Made by a program: the position numbers and the translations under genes. A stretch of DNA of 64,000 bases from Prauserella cavernicola. Lineage in GTDB: Bacteria > Actinomycetota > Actinomycetes > Mycobacteriales > Pseudonocardiaceae. Shown here one piece after another: positions 1-8,893 of the stretch. The stretch covers positions 124,001 to 188,000 of the forward strand of contig NZ_JAENJH010000009.1 of NCBI RefSeq assembly GCF_016595675.1, read 5' to 3'. The notes below the pieces were generated by a model. The model made no database searches and was not told where the DNA came from. It saw nothing but the letters and a program-made list of their open reading frames with translations. How positions within the stretch are numbered: the stretch's first letter is position 1; the number at the start of each line of letters is the position of its first letter.

Positions 1-2775
1 ATGGCGCACACCGACGAGGAGCTGGAGCGGCTCGCGTCGGTCGGCCTCGAGGAGAGCCCTGTCACCGAGGTGCTCATCGAGGAGAGCGTGCTCGGCTGGA
101 AGGAGTACGAGCTCGAGCTGATGCGCGACCGCCACGACAACGTGGTGGTGGTGTGCTCGATCGAGAACGTCGACGCGATGGGCGTGCACACCGGTGACTC
201 GGTGACCGTCGCCCCCGCGATGACGCTGACCGACCGCGAGTACCAGCACATGCGCGATGTCGGCATCGACGTGCTGCGCGAGGTGGGCGTCGACACCGGC
301 GGCTGCAACATCCAGTTCGCGATCAACCCGGCCGACGGGCGCATGATCGTGATCGAGATGAACCCGCGGGTGTCGCGGTCCTCGGCGCTGGCGTCGAAGG
401 CCACGGGCTTCCCGATCGCCAAGATCGCCGCCAAGCTCGCGATCGGCTACACGCTCGACGAGATCAGCAACGACATCACCGGCGAGACCCCGGCCAGCTT
501 CGAGCCGACGCTGGACTACGTGGTCGTCAAGGTGCCGCGCTTCGCGTTCGAGAAGTTCCCTGGCGCCGACCCGATGCTGACCACGACGATGAAGAGCGTC
601 GGCGAGGCCATGTCGCTGGGCCGCAGTTTCCCCGAGGCGCTGGGCAAGGCCATGCGCTCGATGGAGACCAAGCGCGTCGGCTTCTGGACGCAGCCGGACC
701 CCGAGGGCGCCACGCTGGAGTCGACGCTCGAGGACCTGCGCACCGCCCACGACGGCAGGCTCTACGCCGTGGAGCGCGCGTTGCGGCTCGGCGGCACCGT
801 CGCGCAGGTGCACGAGGCCAGCGGCATCGACCCGTGGTTCGTCGACCAGATCGCGCTGATCGGCGAGGTCGGCGCCGAGGTGCGCGACGCCCCGGTGCTG
901 GACCAGCAGCTGCTGCGCCGCGCCAAGCGCACCGGGCTGTCCGACCGGCAGATCGCGTCCCTGCGGCCCGAGCTGGCCGGCGAGGACGGCGTGCGCACGC
1001 TGCGGCACCGGCTCGGTGTGCACCCGGTGTTCAAGACCGTGGACACCTGCGCCGCCGAGTTCGAGGCCCGCACGCCGTACCACTACTCCGCCTACGAGGC
1101 CGATCCCGCGGCCGAGACCGAGGTCGCCCCACAGCCGGAACGGCCGAAGGTACTCATCCTCGGTTCCGGGCCGAACCGCATCGGGCAGGGCATCGAGTTC
1201 GACTACTCGTGCGTGCACGCTGCACTCGCGCTGCGGGAAGCCGGGTTCGAGGCCGTGATGGTCAACTGCAACCCGGAGACCGTCTCCACCGACTACGACA
1301 CCTCCGACCGCCTGTATTTCGAGCCGCTGACGTTCGAGGACGTGCTGGAGGTCGTGCGCGCCGAGCAGTCGTCGGGCACCGTCGCGGGCGTGATCGTGCA
1401 GCTGGGCGGGCAGACCCCGCTCGGCCTCGCGCAGCGGCTGGCCGACGCGGGCGTGCCGATTGTGGGCACGCCGCCGCAGGCCATCCACCTGGCCGAGGAC
1501 CGCGGAGCGTTCGGTGACGTGCTGCGCTCGGCAGGCCTGCCCGCGCCCGCGTACGGCACCGCGACCTCGTTCGAGGGCGCCAAGCGCATCGCCGACGAGA
1601 TCGGCTACCCCGTGCTGGTGCGGCCGTCGTACGTGCTCGGCGGGCGCGGCATGGAGATCGTCTACGACGAGGCCTCGCTGGCCGGCTACATCCAGCGCGC
1701 CACGGAGGTGACGCCCGAGCACCCGGTGCTCGTCGACCGCTTCCTTGACGACGCGATCGAGATCGACGTGGACGCCCTGTTCGACGGCGAGGAGCTGTTC
1801 CTCGGCGGCGTGATGGAGCACATCGAGGAGGCGGGCATCCACTCCGGCGACTCGGCGTGCGCGCTGCCACCGATCACGCTGGGCCGCACGGATCTCGAGC
1901 AGGTGCGCCGCTGCACCGAGGCGATCGCCCGCGGTGTCGGCGTGCGCGGGCTGCTCAACGTGCAGTACGCGCTCAAGGACGACGTGCTGTACGTGCTGGA
2001 GGCCAACCCGCGCGCGTCGCGGACCGTGCCGTTCGTCTCGAAGGCGACGGCGGTGCCGCTGGCGAAGGCCGCCGCACTGCTGATGACGGGAATGCCGATC
2101 ACGGAGCTGCGGGAGCGCGGTGTGCTGCCGCCCGAGGGCGATGGCGGACAGCTGCCCGTCGACGCGCCGGTGGCGGTGAAGGAGGCCGTGCTGCCCTTCC
2201 ACCGCTTCCGCACGCCGGAGGGCCACGGCGTGGACTCGCTGCTGGGCCCCGAGATGAAGTCCACGGGCGAGGTGATGGGCGTCGACACGTCCTTCGGCAC
2301 CGCGTTCGCGAAGTCGCAGGCCGGTGCCTACGGCTCACTTCCGGTCAGCGGCAAGGTGTTCGTGTCGGTGGCCAACCGCGACAAGCGCTCGCTGGTGTTC
2401 CCCGTCAAGCGGCTCGCCGACCTCGGCTTCGAGGTGCTCGCGACGTCCGGCACCGCCGAGGTGCTGCGCCGCAACGGCGTGCCGTGCACCGTGGTGCGCA
2501 AGCACTACCAGGGCAGCGGCGAGGACGAGCCGAACATCGTCGAGGTCATCCTCGACGGCGGTGTGGACATGGTCATCAACACGCCGTACGGCAACAGCGG
2601 CCCGCGCGTGGACGGCTACGAGATCCGCACGGCCGCGGTGTCGCGGGGGATCCCGTGTGTGACCACCGTGCAGGGCGCTGCGGCGGCCGTGCACGGCATC
2701 GAGGCGGTCATCCGGGGAGACCTCGGGGTGCGCTCGTTGCAGCAGCTCCAGGCGTCGCTCCGGGACGGGTCGTGA
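1..2775 (+). CDS. carB: Carbamoyl-phosphate synthase large subunit (5' truncated by window edge)
   Basis: Makes carbamoyl phosphate from bicarbonate, ATP and ammonia (delivered by CarA) for pyrimidine and arginine synthesis in the cytoplasm. The frame is open from base 1. The family is about 1070-1110 aa, so some 150-190 N-terminal residues lie outside the window and the ATG at base 1 is internal. Visible are the end of the first ATP-grasp half ([18 protein letters not shown]), the linker domain, the second ATP-grasp half beginning near residue 381 ([17 protein letters not shown]), its repeat [17 protein letters not shown], and the C-terminal MGS-like allosteric domain from about residue 784. 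Its stop overlaps the start of pyrF (GTGA), so the two are probably cotranscribed and translationally coupled. Confidence 0.97.
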   Translation: MAHTDEELERLASVGLEESPVTEVLIEESVLGWKEYELELMRDRHDNVVVVCSIENVDAMGVHTGDSVTVAPAMTLTDREYQHMRDVGIDVLREVGVDTGGCNIQFAINPADGRMIVIEMNPRVSRSSALASKATGFPIAKIAAKLAIGYTLDEISNDITGETPASFEPTLDYVVVKVPRFAFEKFPGADPMLTTTMKSVGEAMSLGRSFPEALGKAMRSMETKRVGFWTQPDPEGATLESTLEDLRTAHDGRLYAVERALRLGGTVAQVHEASGIDPWFVDQIALIGEVGAEVRDAPVLDQQLLRRAKRTGLSDRQIASLRPELAGEDGVRTLRHRLGVHPVFKTVDTCAAEFEARTPYHYSAYEADPAAETEVAPQPERPKVLILGSGPNRIGQGIEFDYSCVHAALALREAGFEAVMVNCNPETVSTDYDTSDRLYFEPLTFEDVLEVVRAEQSSGTVAGVIVQLGGQTPLGLAQRLADAGVPIVGTPPQAIHLAEDRGAFGDVLRSAGLPAPAYGTATSFEGAKRIADEIGYPVLVRPSYVLGGRGMEIVYDEASLAGYIQRATEVTPEHPVLVDRFLDDAIEIDVDALFDGEELFLGGVMEHIEEAGIHSGDSACALPPITLGRTDLEQVRRCTEAIARGVGVRGLLNVQYALKDDVLYVLEANPRASRTVPFVSKATAVPLAKAAALLMTGMPITELRERGVLPPEGDGGQLPVDAPVAVKEAVLPFHRFRTPEGHGVDSLLGPEMKSTGEVMGVDTSFGTAFAKSQAGAYGSLPVSGKVFVSVANRDKRSLVFPVKRLADLGFEVLATSGTAEVLRRNGVPCTVVRKHYQGSGEDEPNIVEVILDGGVDMVINTPYGNSGPRVDGYEIRTAAVSRGIPCVTTVQGAAAAVHGIEAVIRGDLGVRSLQQLQASLRDGS

Positions 2776-3611
2776 CCGTCGTCCGCGAGGCGTTCGGCGC
2801 GCGACTGTCGCGCGCCGTCGCCCGGCGGGGACCGCTGTGCGCCGGGGTGGACCCGCATCCGGAGCTGCTCCGGGCGTGGGGCCTGACCCCGGACGCACGG
2901 GGGCTGGAGACGTTCGCGCTGAGCGCCACGGAGGCGCTCGCCGAGCACGTGGCGATACTCAAGCCACAGTCGGCGTTCTTCGAGGCGTACGGCTCGAAGG
3001 GCGTGGCCGTGCTGGAGCGCGTGCTCGAGCACGCACGGCAGGCGGGCACGCTCGTCCTGCTCGACGTCAAGCGCGGCGACATCGGCTCCACGATGGTCGC
3101 CTACGCGCAGGCCTACCTCGGCGATGGTTCGCCGCTGGCCGCCGACGCGATCACCGTCTCGCCCTATCTCGGCTTCGGCGCGCTGGAACCGGCGCTGACG
3201 CTCGCCGAGGCGACGGGCAGGGGCGTGTTCGTGCTGGCGCGCACGTCGAATCCCGAGGGCGAAAGCCTGCAGCGAGCCGATTCGGGTGGACGCACGGTTG
3301 CCCAGTCCGTTGTGGACGAAGCGGCCGCGCGGAACGCGGGCGTCGAACCGCTCGGCGGCGTCGGACTGGTCGTCGGGGCGACGATCGAGCCTGGTGGCCT
3401 CGACCTCACTGGGCTGAACGGGCCAATTCTGGCCCCGGGGTTCGGTGCGCAGGGGGCCGAGGCGACGGACCTCGCGCCGTTGTTCGGCGACAGCCTGCCG
3501 AACGTGCTGGCCGCCTCCTCGCGGGGACTGCTCCGGCAGGGCCCGGATCCCGCAGCGCTGCGTGCCGCGGTGCTGCGGACCCAGGACGAGCTGAAACACG
3601 TGCTCAGGTAG
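2772..3611 (+). CDS. pyrF: Orotidine 5'-phosphate decarboxylase
   Basis: Final step of de novo UMP synthesis: decarboxylates OMP. 279 aa from a GTG start that overlaps the carB stop (GTGA). The catalytic signature DVKRGD is at residues 98-103, with the charged Asp-Lys-x-x-Asp array intact. The long form with APGFGAQGA near the C terminus is the actinobacterial/type 2 OMP decarboxylase rather than the short E. coli form. Position after carB matches mycobacterial pyrimidine operons. The 321-bp gap that follows separates it from mihF. Confidence 0.95.
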   Translation: MTVVREAFGARLSRAVARRGPLCAGVDPHPELLRAWGLTPDARGLETFALSATEALAEHVAILKPQSAFFEAYGSKGVAVLERVLEHARQAGTLVLLDVKRGDIGSTMVAYAQAYLGDGSPLAADAITVSPYLGFGALEPALTLAEATGRGVFVLARTSNPEGESLQRADSGGRTVAQSVVDEAAARNAGVEPLGGVGLVVGATIEPGGLDLTGLNGPILAPGFGAQGAEATDLAPLFGDSLPNVLAASSRGLLRQGPDPAALRAAVLRTQDELKHVLR

Positions 3612-3932
3612 CCCCTCGGCTCCGTTTCTGCCCTGGTCCAAGCCCATGTTGATCTTGCACTATGGTAGGCCTCGTGGCGCAGGCGGGGGTGTCGGCGCCG
3701 CACCGGGAAACGCAGTCGCAGGGCCGCGTGCTGACACCGCGCGACCATGTGTGAGTAGGGTCGTTTCCGGCCGTGCCGCGGCGCCCAGTCGCGGCGCGAC
3801 AGCACCGTCCGTCAAGCCGCCATTCGGCGGCGTGGAGGCGCGGTCAGCGCCCACCCCCGCATTGTGGGTCCAGGTCAAGGGTGGGTACGGTCGCCACACC
3901 CACCCAGAATTTGAGTAATACCGGAGGAAAAC
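3612..3932 (+). promoter_or_regulatory. Intergenic leader of mihF with candidate promoter
   Basis: This 321-bp gap has no convincing gene; a 90-codon open frame inside it (3646-3918) has the composition of random GC-rich DNA. The best promoter match is TTGTGG (3862-3867) and TACGGT (3886-3891) with an 18-bp spacer, giving a predicted start near 3898 and a leader of about 35 nt. A second possible pair is TGACAC (3732-3737) and TAGGGT (3756-3761), also 18 bp apart. A clear ribosome site, GGAGGA at 3923-3928, decides the mihF start. Promoter assignments are inference. Confidence 0.4.
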
Positions 3933-4250
3933 GTGGCACTTCCCCAGCTCACCGAGGAACAGCGTGCTGCGGCGCTGGAGAAGGCCGCCGCCGCCCGTCG
4001 CGCCCGCGCGGAGCTCAAGGAACGGCTCAAGCGTGGCGGTACGACCCTCGCCGACGTGCTGAAGCAGGCCGACGAGGACGAGGTCCTCGGCAAGATGAAG
4101 GTCTCCGCTCTCCTGGAGGCCCTGCCGGGCGTGGGCAAGGTGCGTGCGCAGCAGACGATGGAGCGGCTCGAGATCGCTACCAGCCGTCGTCTGCGCGGCC
4201 TCGGTGACCGGCAGCGCAAGGCGCTGCTCGCCGAGTTCAGCGGCGAGTGA
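3933..4250 (+). CDS. mihF: Actinobacterial integration host factor, MihF
   Basis: Small basic nucleoid-associated protein of actinobacteria, unrelated in sequence to E. coli IHF; binds DNA non-specifically and supports phage integration and chromosome organisation. 105 aa from a GTG start preceded by GGAGGA at 5 nt spacing. The N-terminal part is a long charged helix; the C-terminal part carries the helix-two-turn-helix segment [20 protein letters not shown] (about residues 52-71), followed by R/K-rich [16 protein letters not shown]. Length and sequence match the mycobacterial protein, and the following gmk gene overlaps it by 4 nt, as in M. tuberculosis. Confidence 0.96.
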   Translation: MALPQLTEEQRAAALEKAAAARRARAELKERLKRGGTTLADVLKQADEDEVLGKMKVSALLEALPGVGKVRAQQTMERLEIATSRRLRGLGDRQRKALLAEFSGE

Positions 4251-4918
4251 GCGAGCAGCGACACCGCGGCTCGATCGAGGCCGGCGCAAGCGGCGGCCGA
4301 GTGACAACGGGTGAGCCGGTGCCGGGTGACACGGCCCGGCACCGGCTCACCGTCGTTTCGGGACCATCCGGGGTCGGCAAGTCCAGCGTCGTCGCCGAGT
4401 TGCGACGCCTGAACCCCGATGTGTTTTTCAGTGTCTCGGTAACCACGCGCGCGGCCCGGCCCGGCGAGGTCGACGGCGAGCACTACCGCTTCATCGACCG
4501 CGAGACGTTCGACGCCATGGTGGCCAACGGCGAACTGCTGGAACACGCGGAGTTCGCGGGCAACTGCTACGGCACCCCGCGCGCGCCGGTGGACGACGCA
4601 CTTCGTGCGGGCCGGCCCGCCGTGCTGGAGATCGAACTGCAGGGCGCCAGGCAGGTCCGCCAGGCCATGCCGGAGGCCCAGCTGGTGATGCTGCTGCCCC
4701 CGTCGTGGGGCGTGCTCGTCGAACGGCTCACCGGTCGCGGCACCGAACGCGACGAGGCCGTGCAGGCCCGGCTGAGCGAAGCGGAGCGTGAGCTCGCGGC
4801 GGCCGCGGAGTTCGACGAGCAGGTCGTCAACGACGACGTGCGGGCCGCCGCGCGGCGGTTGCTAGACTTGATGACCGGCGACAACAATCTTTGCGACGAA
4901 TCGGAGCACAGTCAGTGA
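4247..4918 (+). CDS. gmk: Guanylate kinase
   Basis: Phosphorylates GMP to GDP with ATP; essential for guanine nucleotide recycling. 223 aa from a GTG that overlaps the mihF stop (GTGA). The P-loop GPSGVGKS lies at residues 39-46, followed by the GMP-binding region [19 protein letters not shown] and the LID-region segment [19 protein letters not shown]. The stretch before the P-loop is about 35 residues, longer than E. coli Gmk; a later GTG at 4301 would give a shorter, equally complete enzyme. I prefer 4247 because of the coupling to mihF. The stop overlaps the rpoZ start. Confidence 0.96.
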   Translation: MSEQRHRGSIEAGASGGRVTTGEPVPGDTARHRLTVVSGPSGVGKSSVVAELRRLNPDVFFSVSVTTRAARPGEVDGEHYRFIDRETFDAMVANGELLEHAEFAGNCYGTPRAPVDDALRAGRPAVLEIELQGARQVRQAMPEAQLVMLLPPSWGVLVERLTGRGTERDEAVQARLSEAERELAAAAEFDEQVVNDDVRAAARRLLDLMTGDNNLCDESEHSQ

Positions 4919-5190
4919 CCTCGATTACCCTGGGTCCTCAGAGCGAGCACCTCGAGGGCATCACCAACCCGCCCATCGACGACCTTCTCGAGAAGGTCAG
5001 CTCCAAGTACGCGCTGGTGATCTACTCCGCCAAGCGCGCCCGTCAGATCAACGACTACTACGCGCAGCTCGGTGAGGGTCTGCTCGAGTACGTCGGCCCG
5101 CTCGTCGAGCCCGGCCCCCGCGAGAAGCCGCTGTCGATCGCGCTCCGCGAGATCCACGCCGGTCTGCTCGAGCACACCGAAGGCGAGTAA
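4915..5190 (+). CDS. rpoZ: RNA polymerase omega subunit
   Basis: Omega subunit, which assists assembly of the beta' subunit into RNA polymerase. 91 aa. I chose the GTG at 4915, which overlaps the gmk stop (GTGA), over an upstream ATG at 4891 because actinobacterial omegas begin near this point. Hallmarks are [32 protein letters not shown], the conserved N-terminal helix pair, and the actinobacterial C-terminal extension [21 protein letters not shown]. The gmk-rpoZ arrangement is widely conserved. Confidence 0.96.
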   Translation: MTSITLGPQSEHLEGITNPPIDDLLEKVSSKYALVIYSAKRARQINDYYAQLGEGLLEYVGPLVEPGPREKPLSIALREIHAGLLEHTEGE

Positions 5191-5197
5191 CACTTCG

Positions 5198-6436
5198 GTG
5201 AGCTCGACACCGCGCGTCGTTCTGGGCGTCGGCGGGGGAATCGCCGCCTACAAGGCGTGCGAGGTGCTCCGCGGGCTCACCGAATCCGGCCACGACGTTC
5301 GCGTCGTGCCCACCGAGGCTGCGCTGAACTTCGTCGGCGCGGCCACTTTCGAGGCGCTCTCGGGACATCCGGTGCACACCGGGGTGTTCACCGAGGTGCC
5401 CGAGGTCCAGCACGTCCGCGTCGGCAAGGACGCGGATCTGGTGCTCGTCGTGCCCGCCACCGCCGACCTGCTGGCCAGGTCGGCCCACGGACTGGCCGAC
5501 GACCTGCTCACCAACACACTGCTCACGGCGCGCTGCCCCGTCGCGTTCTTTCCGGCGATGCACACGGAGATGTGGGAGCACCCCGCCACGCGCGACAACG
5601 TGGCGCTGCTGCGGTCCCGCGGTGCGATCGTCGCCGAACCCGCCGCGGGCAGACTGACAGGCGCCGACACCGGCAAGGGCAGGCTCGCCGACCCACGAGA
5701 GATCGTCGACGTCGCGCGCCTGCTGCTGGCCCGTTCCGATGCACTGCCCCGCGACCTCGACGGCCTGCGCGTCGTCGTCTCGGCAGGAGGCACCCGTGAG
5801 CCGCTCGACCCGGTGCGCCACCTCGGCAACCGCTCGTCCGGCAAGCAGGGCTACGCGCTCGCCAGGGTGGCCGCCCAGCGCGGCGCACACGTCACCCTCG
5901 TCACCGCGCACACGGACGCACTGCCGGAGCCCGCGGGCGCCGATGTCGTGCACGTGTCCACCGCGAACCAGCTCGGCGAGGCCGTGGGCGCCGCGGCCGC
6001 GACCGCCGACGTCGTGGTGATGGCCGCCGCGGTGGCCGACTTCCGGCCCGCGGGCACCTCGGGTCACAAGATCAAGAAGTCCGATGACACGCCGGACCCG
6101 ACGATCAACCTGGTCCGCAATCCCGACATCCTCGCCGGGCTGGTGGAGCGCCGCGAGCGGGGCCAGGTCATCGTCGGCTTCGCCGCCGAGACCGGCGACG
6201 AGCAGGGCAGTGTGCTCGAGCACGCCCGCGCCAAGCTCAAGCGCAAGGGCTGCGACCTGCTCGTGGTCAACGCCGTCGGCGAGGGCAAGGCCTTTGAAAT
6301 GGACGAGAACACCGGCTGGCTGCTGAGCGCGGACGGCGCCGAGCAGCGGATCCCCCTGGGGACGAAGTCGCTGCTCGCGGCCACAGTGTGGGACGCGGTG
6401 ACGGAGCTACTGCGGCGCCGCCCGGATCCCCAGTAG
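5198..6436 (+). CDS. coaBC: Bifunctional phosphopantothenoylcysteine decarboxylase / synthetase
   Basis: Two steps of coenzyme A synthesis: CoaB joins cysteine to 4'-phosphopantothenate (CTP-dependent) and CoaC decarboxylates the product (FMN-dependent). 412 aa, GTG start 7 nt after rpoZ. The N-terminal CoaC half shows [11 protein letters not shown], the active-site His region EVQHVRV (His about 72), PATADL and the substrate clamp [12 protein letters not shown]. The C-terminal CoaB half shows [31 protein letters not shown] and KIKKS. Both halves are complete. A hairpin follows before metK. Confidence 0.97.
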   Translation: MSSTPRVVLGVGGGIAAYKACEVLRGLTESGHDVRVVPTEAALNFVGAATFEALSGHPVHTGVFTEVPEVQHVRVGKDADLVLVVPATADLLARSAHGLADDLLTNTLLTARCPVAFFPAMHTEMWEHPATRDNVALLRSRGAIVAEPAAGRLTGADTGKGRLADPREIVDVARLLLARSDALPRDLDGLRVVVSAGGTREPLDPVRHLGNRSSGKQGYALARVAAQRGAHVTLVTAHTDALPEPAGADVVHVSTANQLGEAVGAAAATADVVVMAAAVADFRPAGTSGHKIKKSDDTPDPTINLVRNPDILAGLVERRERGQVIVGFAAETGDEQGSVLEHARAKLKRKGCDLLVVNAVGEGKAFEMDENTGWLLSADGAEQRIPLGTKSLLAATVWDAVTELLRRRPDPQ

Positions 6437-6439
6437 GCT

Positions 6440-6462
6440 CACGGCGGGCGTTCGCCCCCGTG
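6440..6462 (+). terminator. Hairpin between coaBC and metK
   Basis: CACGG and GGGCG arms pair with CGCCC and CCGTG around a very short loop, with one bulged C. It sits 4 nt after the coaBC stop. There is no U-tract, so termination strength is uncertain. The 64-bp gap is too small and lacks the conserved core for a SAM riboswitch. Confidence 0.35.
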
Positions 6463-6500
6463 CTGTAGTCGCTGTAATCGATCGAGGATGTGAGGACGTC

Positions 6501-7703
6501 GTGACCGCGTCGAACCGTAGGCTGTTCACGTCGGAGTCGGTGACCGAGGGTCACCCGGACAAGATCTGCGACGCGATCAGTGACTCCATCCTGGACGCGC
6601 TGCTGGAGAAGGACCCGCGTAGCCGGGTCGCGGTGGAGACCATGATCACCACCGGCCAGGTGCACGTCGCCGGCGAGGTGACCACCGAGGCCTACGCCGA
6701 CATCCCGACCATCGTGCGCGAGCGCATCCTCGAGATCGGCTACGACTCGTCGGCCAAGGGCTTCGACGGCAACTCCTGCGGCGTGAACGTCGCCATCGGT
6801 TCGCAGTCGCCGGACATCGCGCAGGGCGTGGACACCGCGTACGAGTCGCGGCTGGAGAACGCGCTCGACGACCTCGACAAGCAGGGCGCGGGCGACCAGG
6901 GGCTGATGTTCGGCTACGCGTGCTCGGACACGCCGGAGCTGATGCCGCTGCCGATCGCGCTGGCCCACCGCCTCTCGCAGCGCCTCACCTCGGTCCGCAA
7001 GGAGGGCGTGCTGCCCTACCTGCGCCCGGACGGCAAGACCCAGGTGACCATCGAGTACGCGGGCGAGCAGGCCGTGCGGCTGGACACCGTCGTGGTGTCG
7101 AGCCAGCACGCCGACGGCATCGACCTGGACAAGATGCTCGGCGTCGACGTGCGGGAGCACGTGGTGGCGCCGGTGCTGGACGGCGTTGAGCTCGATGGCT
7201 CCGACGTGCGCCTGCTGGTGAACCCGACCGGTCGCTTCGTGGTCGGCGGGCCGATGGGCGACGCGGGCCTGACGGGTCGCAAGATCATTGTCGACACCTA
7301 CGGCGGCATGGCCCGTCACGGTGGTGGCGCGTTCTCGGGCAAGGACCCGTCGAAGGTCGACCGCTCGGCGGCCTACGCCATGCGCTGGGTCGCCAAGAAC
7401 ATCGTCGCCGCCGGGCTCGCCGGCCGGGTCGAGGTCCAGGTCGCCTACGCGATCGGCAAGGCCGCCCCGGTGGGCCTGTTCGTGGAGACCTTCGGCACCG
7501 AACACGTCGACCCGCTGAAGGTCCAGGCGGCGATGAACGAGGTGTTCGACCTCCGCCCGGCAGCCCTGATTCGCGACCTCGACCTGCTGCGGCCGATCTA
7601 CCGGCCCACCGCTGCGTACGGCCACTTCGGGCGTCCCGAGCTCGACCTGCCGTGGGAGCGCACCGACCGCGCCGACGACCTGCGCGCCGCCGTGGGCGCC
7701 TGA
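6501..7703 (+). CDS. metK: S-adenosylmethionine synthetase
   Basis: Forms S-adenosylmethionine from methionine and ATP, the methyl donor for the cell. 400 aa, GTG start with GAGG about 9 nt upstream. Family motifs are complete: GHPDKICD (residues 17-24), the ATP-binding [12 protein letters not shown] (about 130-141), the P-loop-like [19 protein letters not shown] (about 274-292), and the C-terminal TAAYGHFGR. Length matches the actinobacterial enzyme. It is followed closely by a membrane acyltransferase gene transcribed the same way. Confidence 0.98.
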   Translation: MTASNRRLFTSESVTEGHPDKICDAISDSILDALLEKDPRSRVAVETMITTGQVHVAGEVTTEAYADIPTIVRERILEIGYDSSAKGFDGNSCGVNVAIGSQSPDIAQGVDTAYESRLENALDDLDKQGAGDQGLMFGYACSDTPELMPLPIALAHRLSQRLTSVRKEGVLPYLRPDGKTQVTIEYAGEQAVRLDTVVVSSQHADGIDLDKMLGVDVREHVVAPVLDGVELDGSDVRLLVNPTGRFVVGGPMGDAGLTGRKIIVDTYGGMARHGGGAFSGKDPSKVDRSAAYAMRWVAKNIVAAGLAGRVEVQVAYAIGKAAPVGLFVETFGTEHVDPLKVQAAMNEVFDLRPAALIRDLDLLRPIYRPTAAYGHFGRPELDLPWERTDRADDLRAAVGA

Positions 7704-7760
7704 CGGCGTGTGCGCCCCGGTGGTCGGTACCTGACCACCGTCGCCTACGCTTCCGATCTC

Positions 7761-8870
7761 GTGGTGGACACACAGGACGTCGCGTCGTCGCGGACGCCGA
7801 AGGTCGAGACCGCCGAGCAACCCCGTAAGCCCAGCACCCGGCACATCAGCTGGGACGCGATTCGCGTGCTCGGGATCCTGGCGGTGCTCGCGTTCCACGC
7901 GACGTTCCTCGCGCCGCACACGCTGCCCGGTCTGGACATGCCTCCGGGACCGTTGCAGATGGACTTCCCGTTCGGCGCGTCCATCCTGATCGTCATCTCC
8001 GGCTACTTCGCGGGCATGACGGTCGGGCGCGGCACACCTTTCCGCTGGTGGCTGCGACGGCTCGCCCGGCTGCTGCCCGCGTTCTGGGTCGCGGTCGCGG
8101 TGATCTTCGTGGTGAGCATCGTCTTCCACCCCGAGGGTTTCCCACGGCCGTCCTACGGCGACCTGGTGGGCAACCTGGCGCTGATGCACACGCTGCTGCA
8201 GTCGGTGGAGTACGTCGACCTGTCGCACTGGACCGTGCCGGTACAGGTGTGCGGGTTCACCGCCATCGCGCTGCTCGCCTGGAAGGGCAAGGTCAAGGGC
8301 AAGGTCGCGACCTACGTCATGTGGGCCGTGCTGCTGATCCCGCTCGCCGTGCGGTACCTGTTCATGGGTCCCGGCCAGGTGGCGCCGTGGGCGAGCATGA
8401 TGATGGACGGCACCGGTCTCAACCGGGCGCACCTGCTCATCGCGGGTGTCGCGATCTTCCGCTGGTCCAAGGGCCGGATGAGCTTCGCCCAGCTGTACCT
8501 GATGCTCGGCGTGGTGCTGATCGCCCACGAGAAGCACCCGCCGCCCGGTGACTCGGTGCTCGCGTTCGCCGTCGCGCTGGTGCTCATCTGCGTGGCCGCC
8601 TACCAGCCCGCGTGGGACCTGCCGGTGCTGAAGAAGCTCGCCAAGCCCATCAGCTGGCTCGCCGGGATCTCCTACGGCGTGTACCTGATGCACTACGTGA
8701 TCGGCACGATCGTCGCCAGGCACCTCGCGGACCTCGGCGTGCCGTGGTGGGGCTGGGTGCCCGCCTTCATCGCCACGGCGATCCTGCTGGGCTGGGCGCT
8801 GACGCGCTGGGTCGAGCAACCGGTGTTCAAGTTCCTCACCCGGCGGCTCGACGCCACGAAGCCCCGCTGA
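7761..8870 (+). CDS. Acyltransferase 3 family membrane protein (OafA/YrhL-like)
   Basis: Integral membrane acyltransferase family that transfers acyl groups to cell-surface or secreted carbohydrates; the substrate here is unknown. About 369 aa. Family features are the N-terminal SWDAIRVLGILAVLAFHATF with the conserved Arg and His, about ten hydrophobic segments, and the final RWVEQPVF motif. Starts are ambiguous: a GTG at 7710 would lengthen it by 17 residues, but 7761 (GTGGTG) lies just after a possible -10 TACGCT at 7746-7751. Its placement between metK and priA is not part of the mycobacterial order, suggesting an accessory surface-modification gene. Confidence 0.85.
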   Translation: MVDTQDVASSRTPKVETAEQPRKPSTRHISWDAIRVLGILAVLAFHATFLAPHTLPGLDMPPGPLQMDFPFGASILIVISGYFAGMTVGRGTPFRWWLRRLARLLPAFWVAVAVIFVVSIVFHPEGFPRPSYGDLVGNLALMHTLLQSVEYVDLSHWTVPVQVCGFTAIALLAWKGKVKGKVATYVMWAVLLIPLAVRYLFMGPGQVAPWASMMMDGTGLNRAHLLIAGVAIFRWSKGRMSFAQLYLMLGVVLIAHEKHPPPGDSVLAFAVALVLICVAAYQPAWDLPVLKKLAKPISWLAGISYGVYLMHYVIGTIVARHLADLGVPWWGWVPAFIATAILLGWALTRWVEQPVFKFLTRRLDATKPR

Positions 8871-8893
8871 GCCGTTCTGGTAGAGAAGACGGC

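Noticed and set aside
1857-2771. Plus-strand frame leading into pyrF
   Set aside because: It is the +3 frame of carB; pyrF proper begins at the GTG overlapping the carB stop.
3646-3918. 90-codon open frame in the pyrF-mihF gap
   Set aside because: No ribosome site, no motif and proline/arginine-rich random composition; it overlaps the proposed mihF promoter.
6437-6500. Possible SAM riboswitch ahead of metK
   Set aside because: The gap is only 64 bp and holds one hairpin; none of the conserved multi-helix SAM riboswitch core is present.
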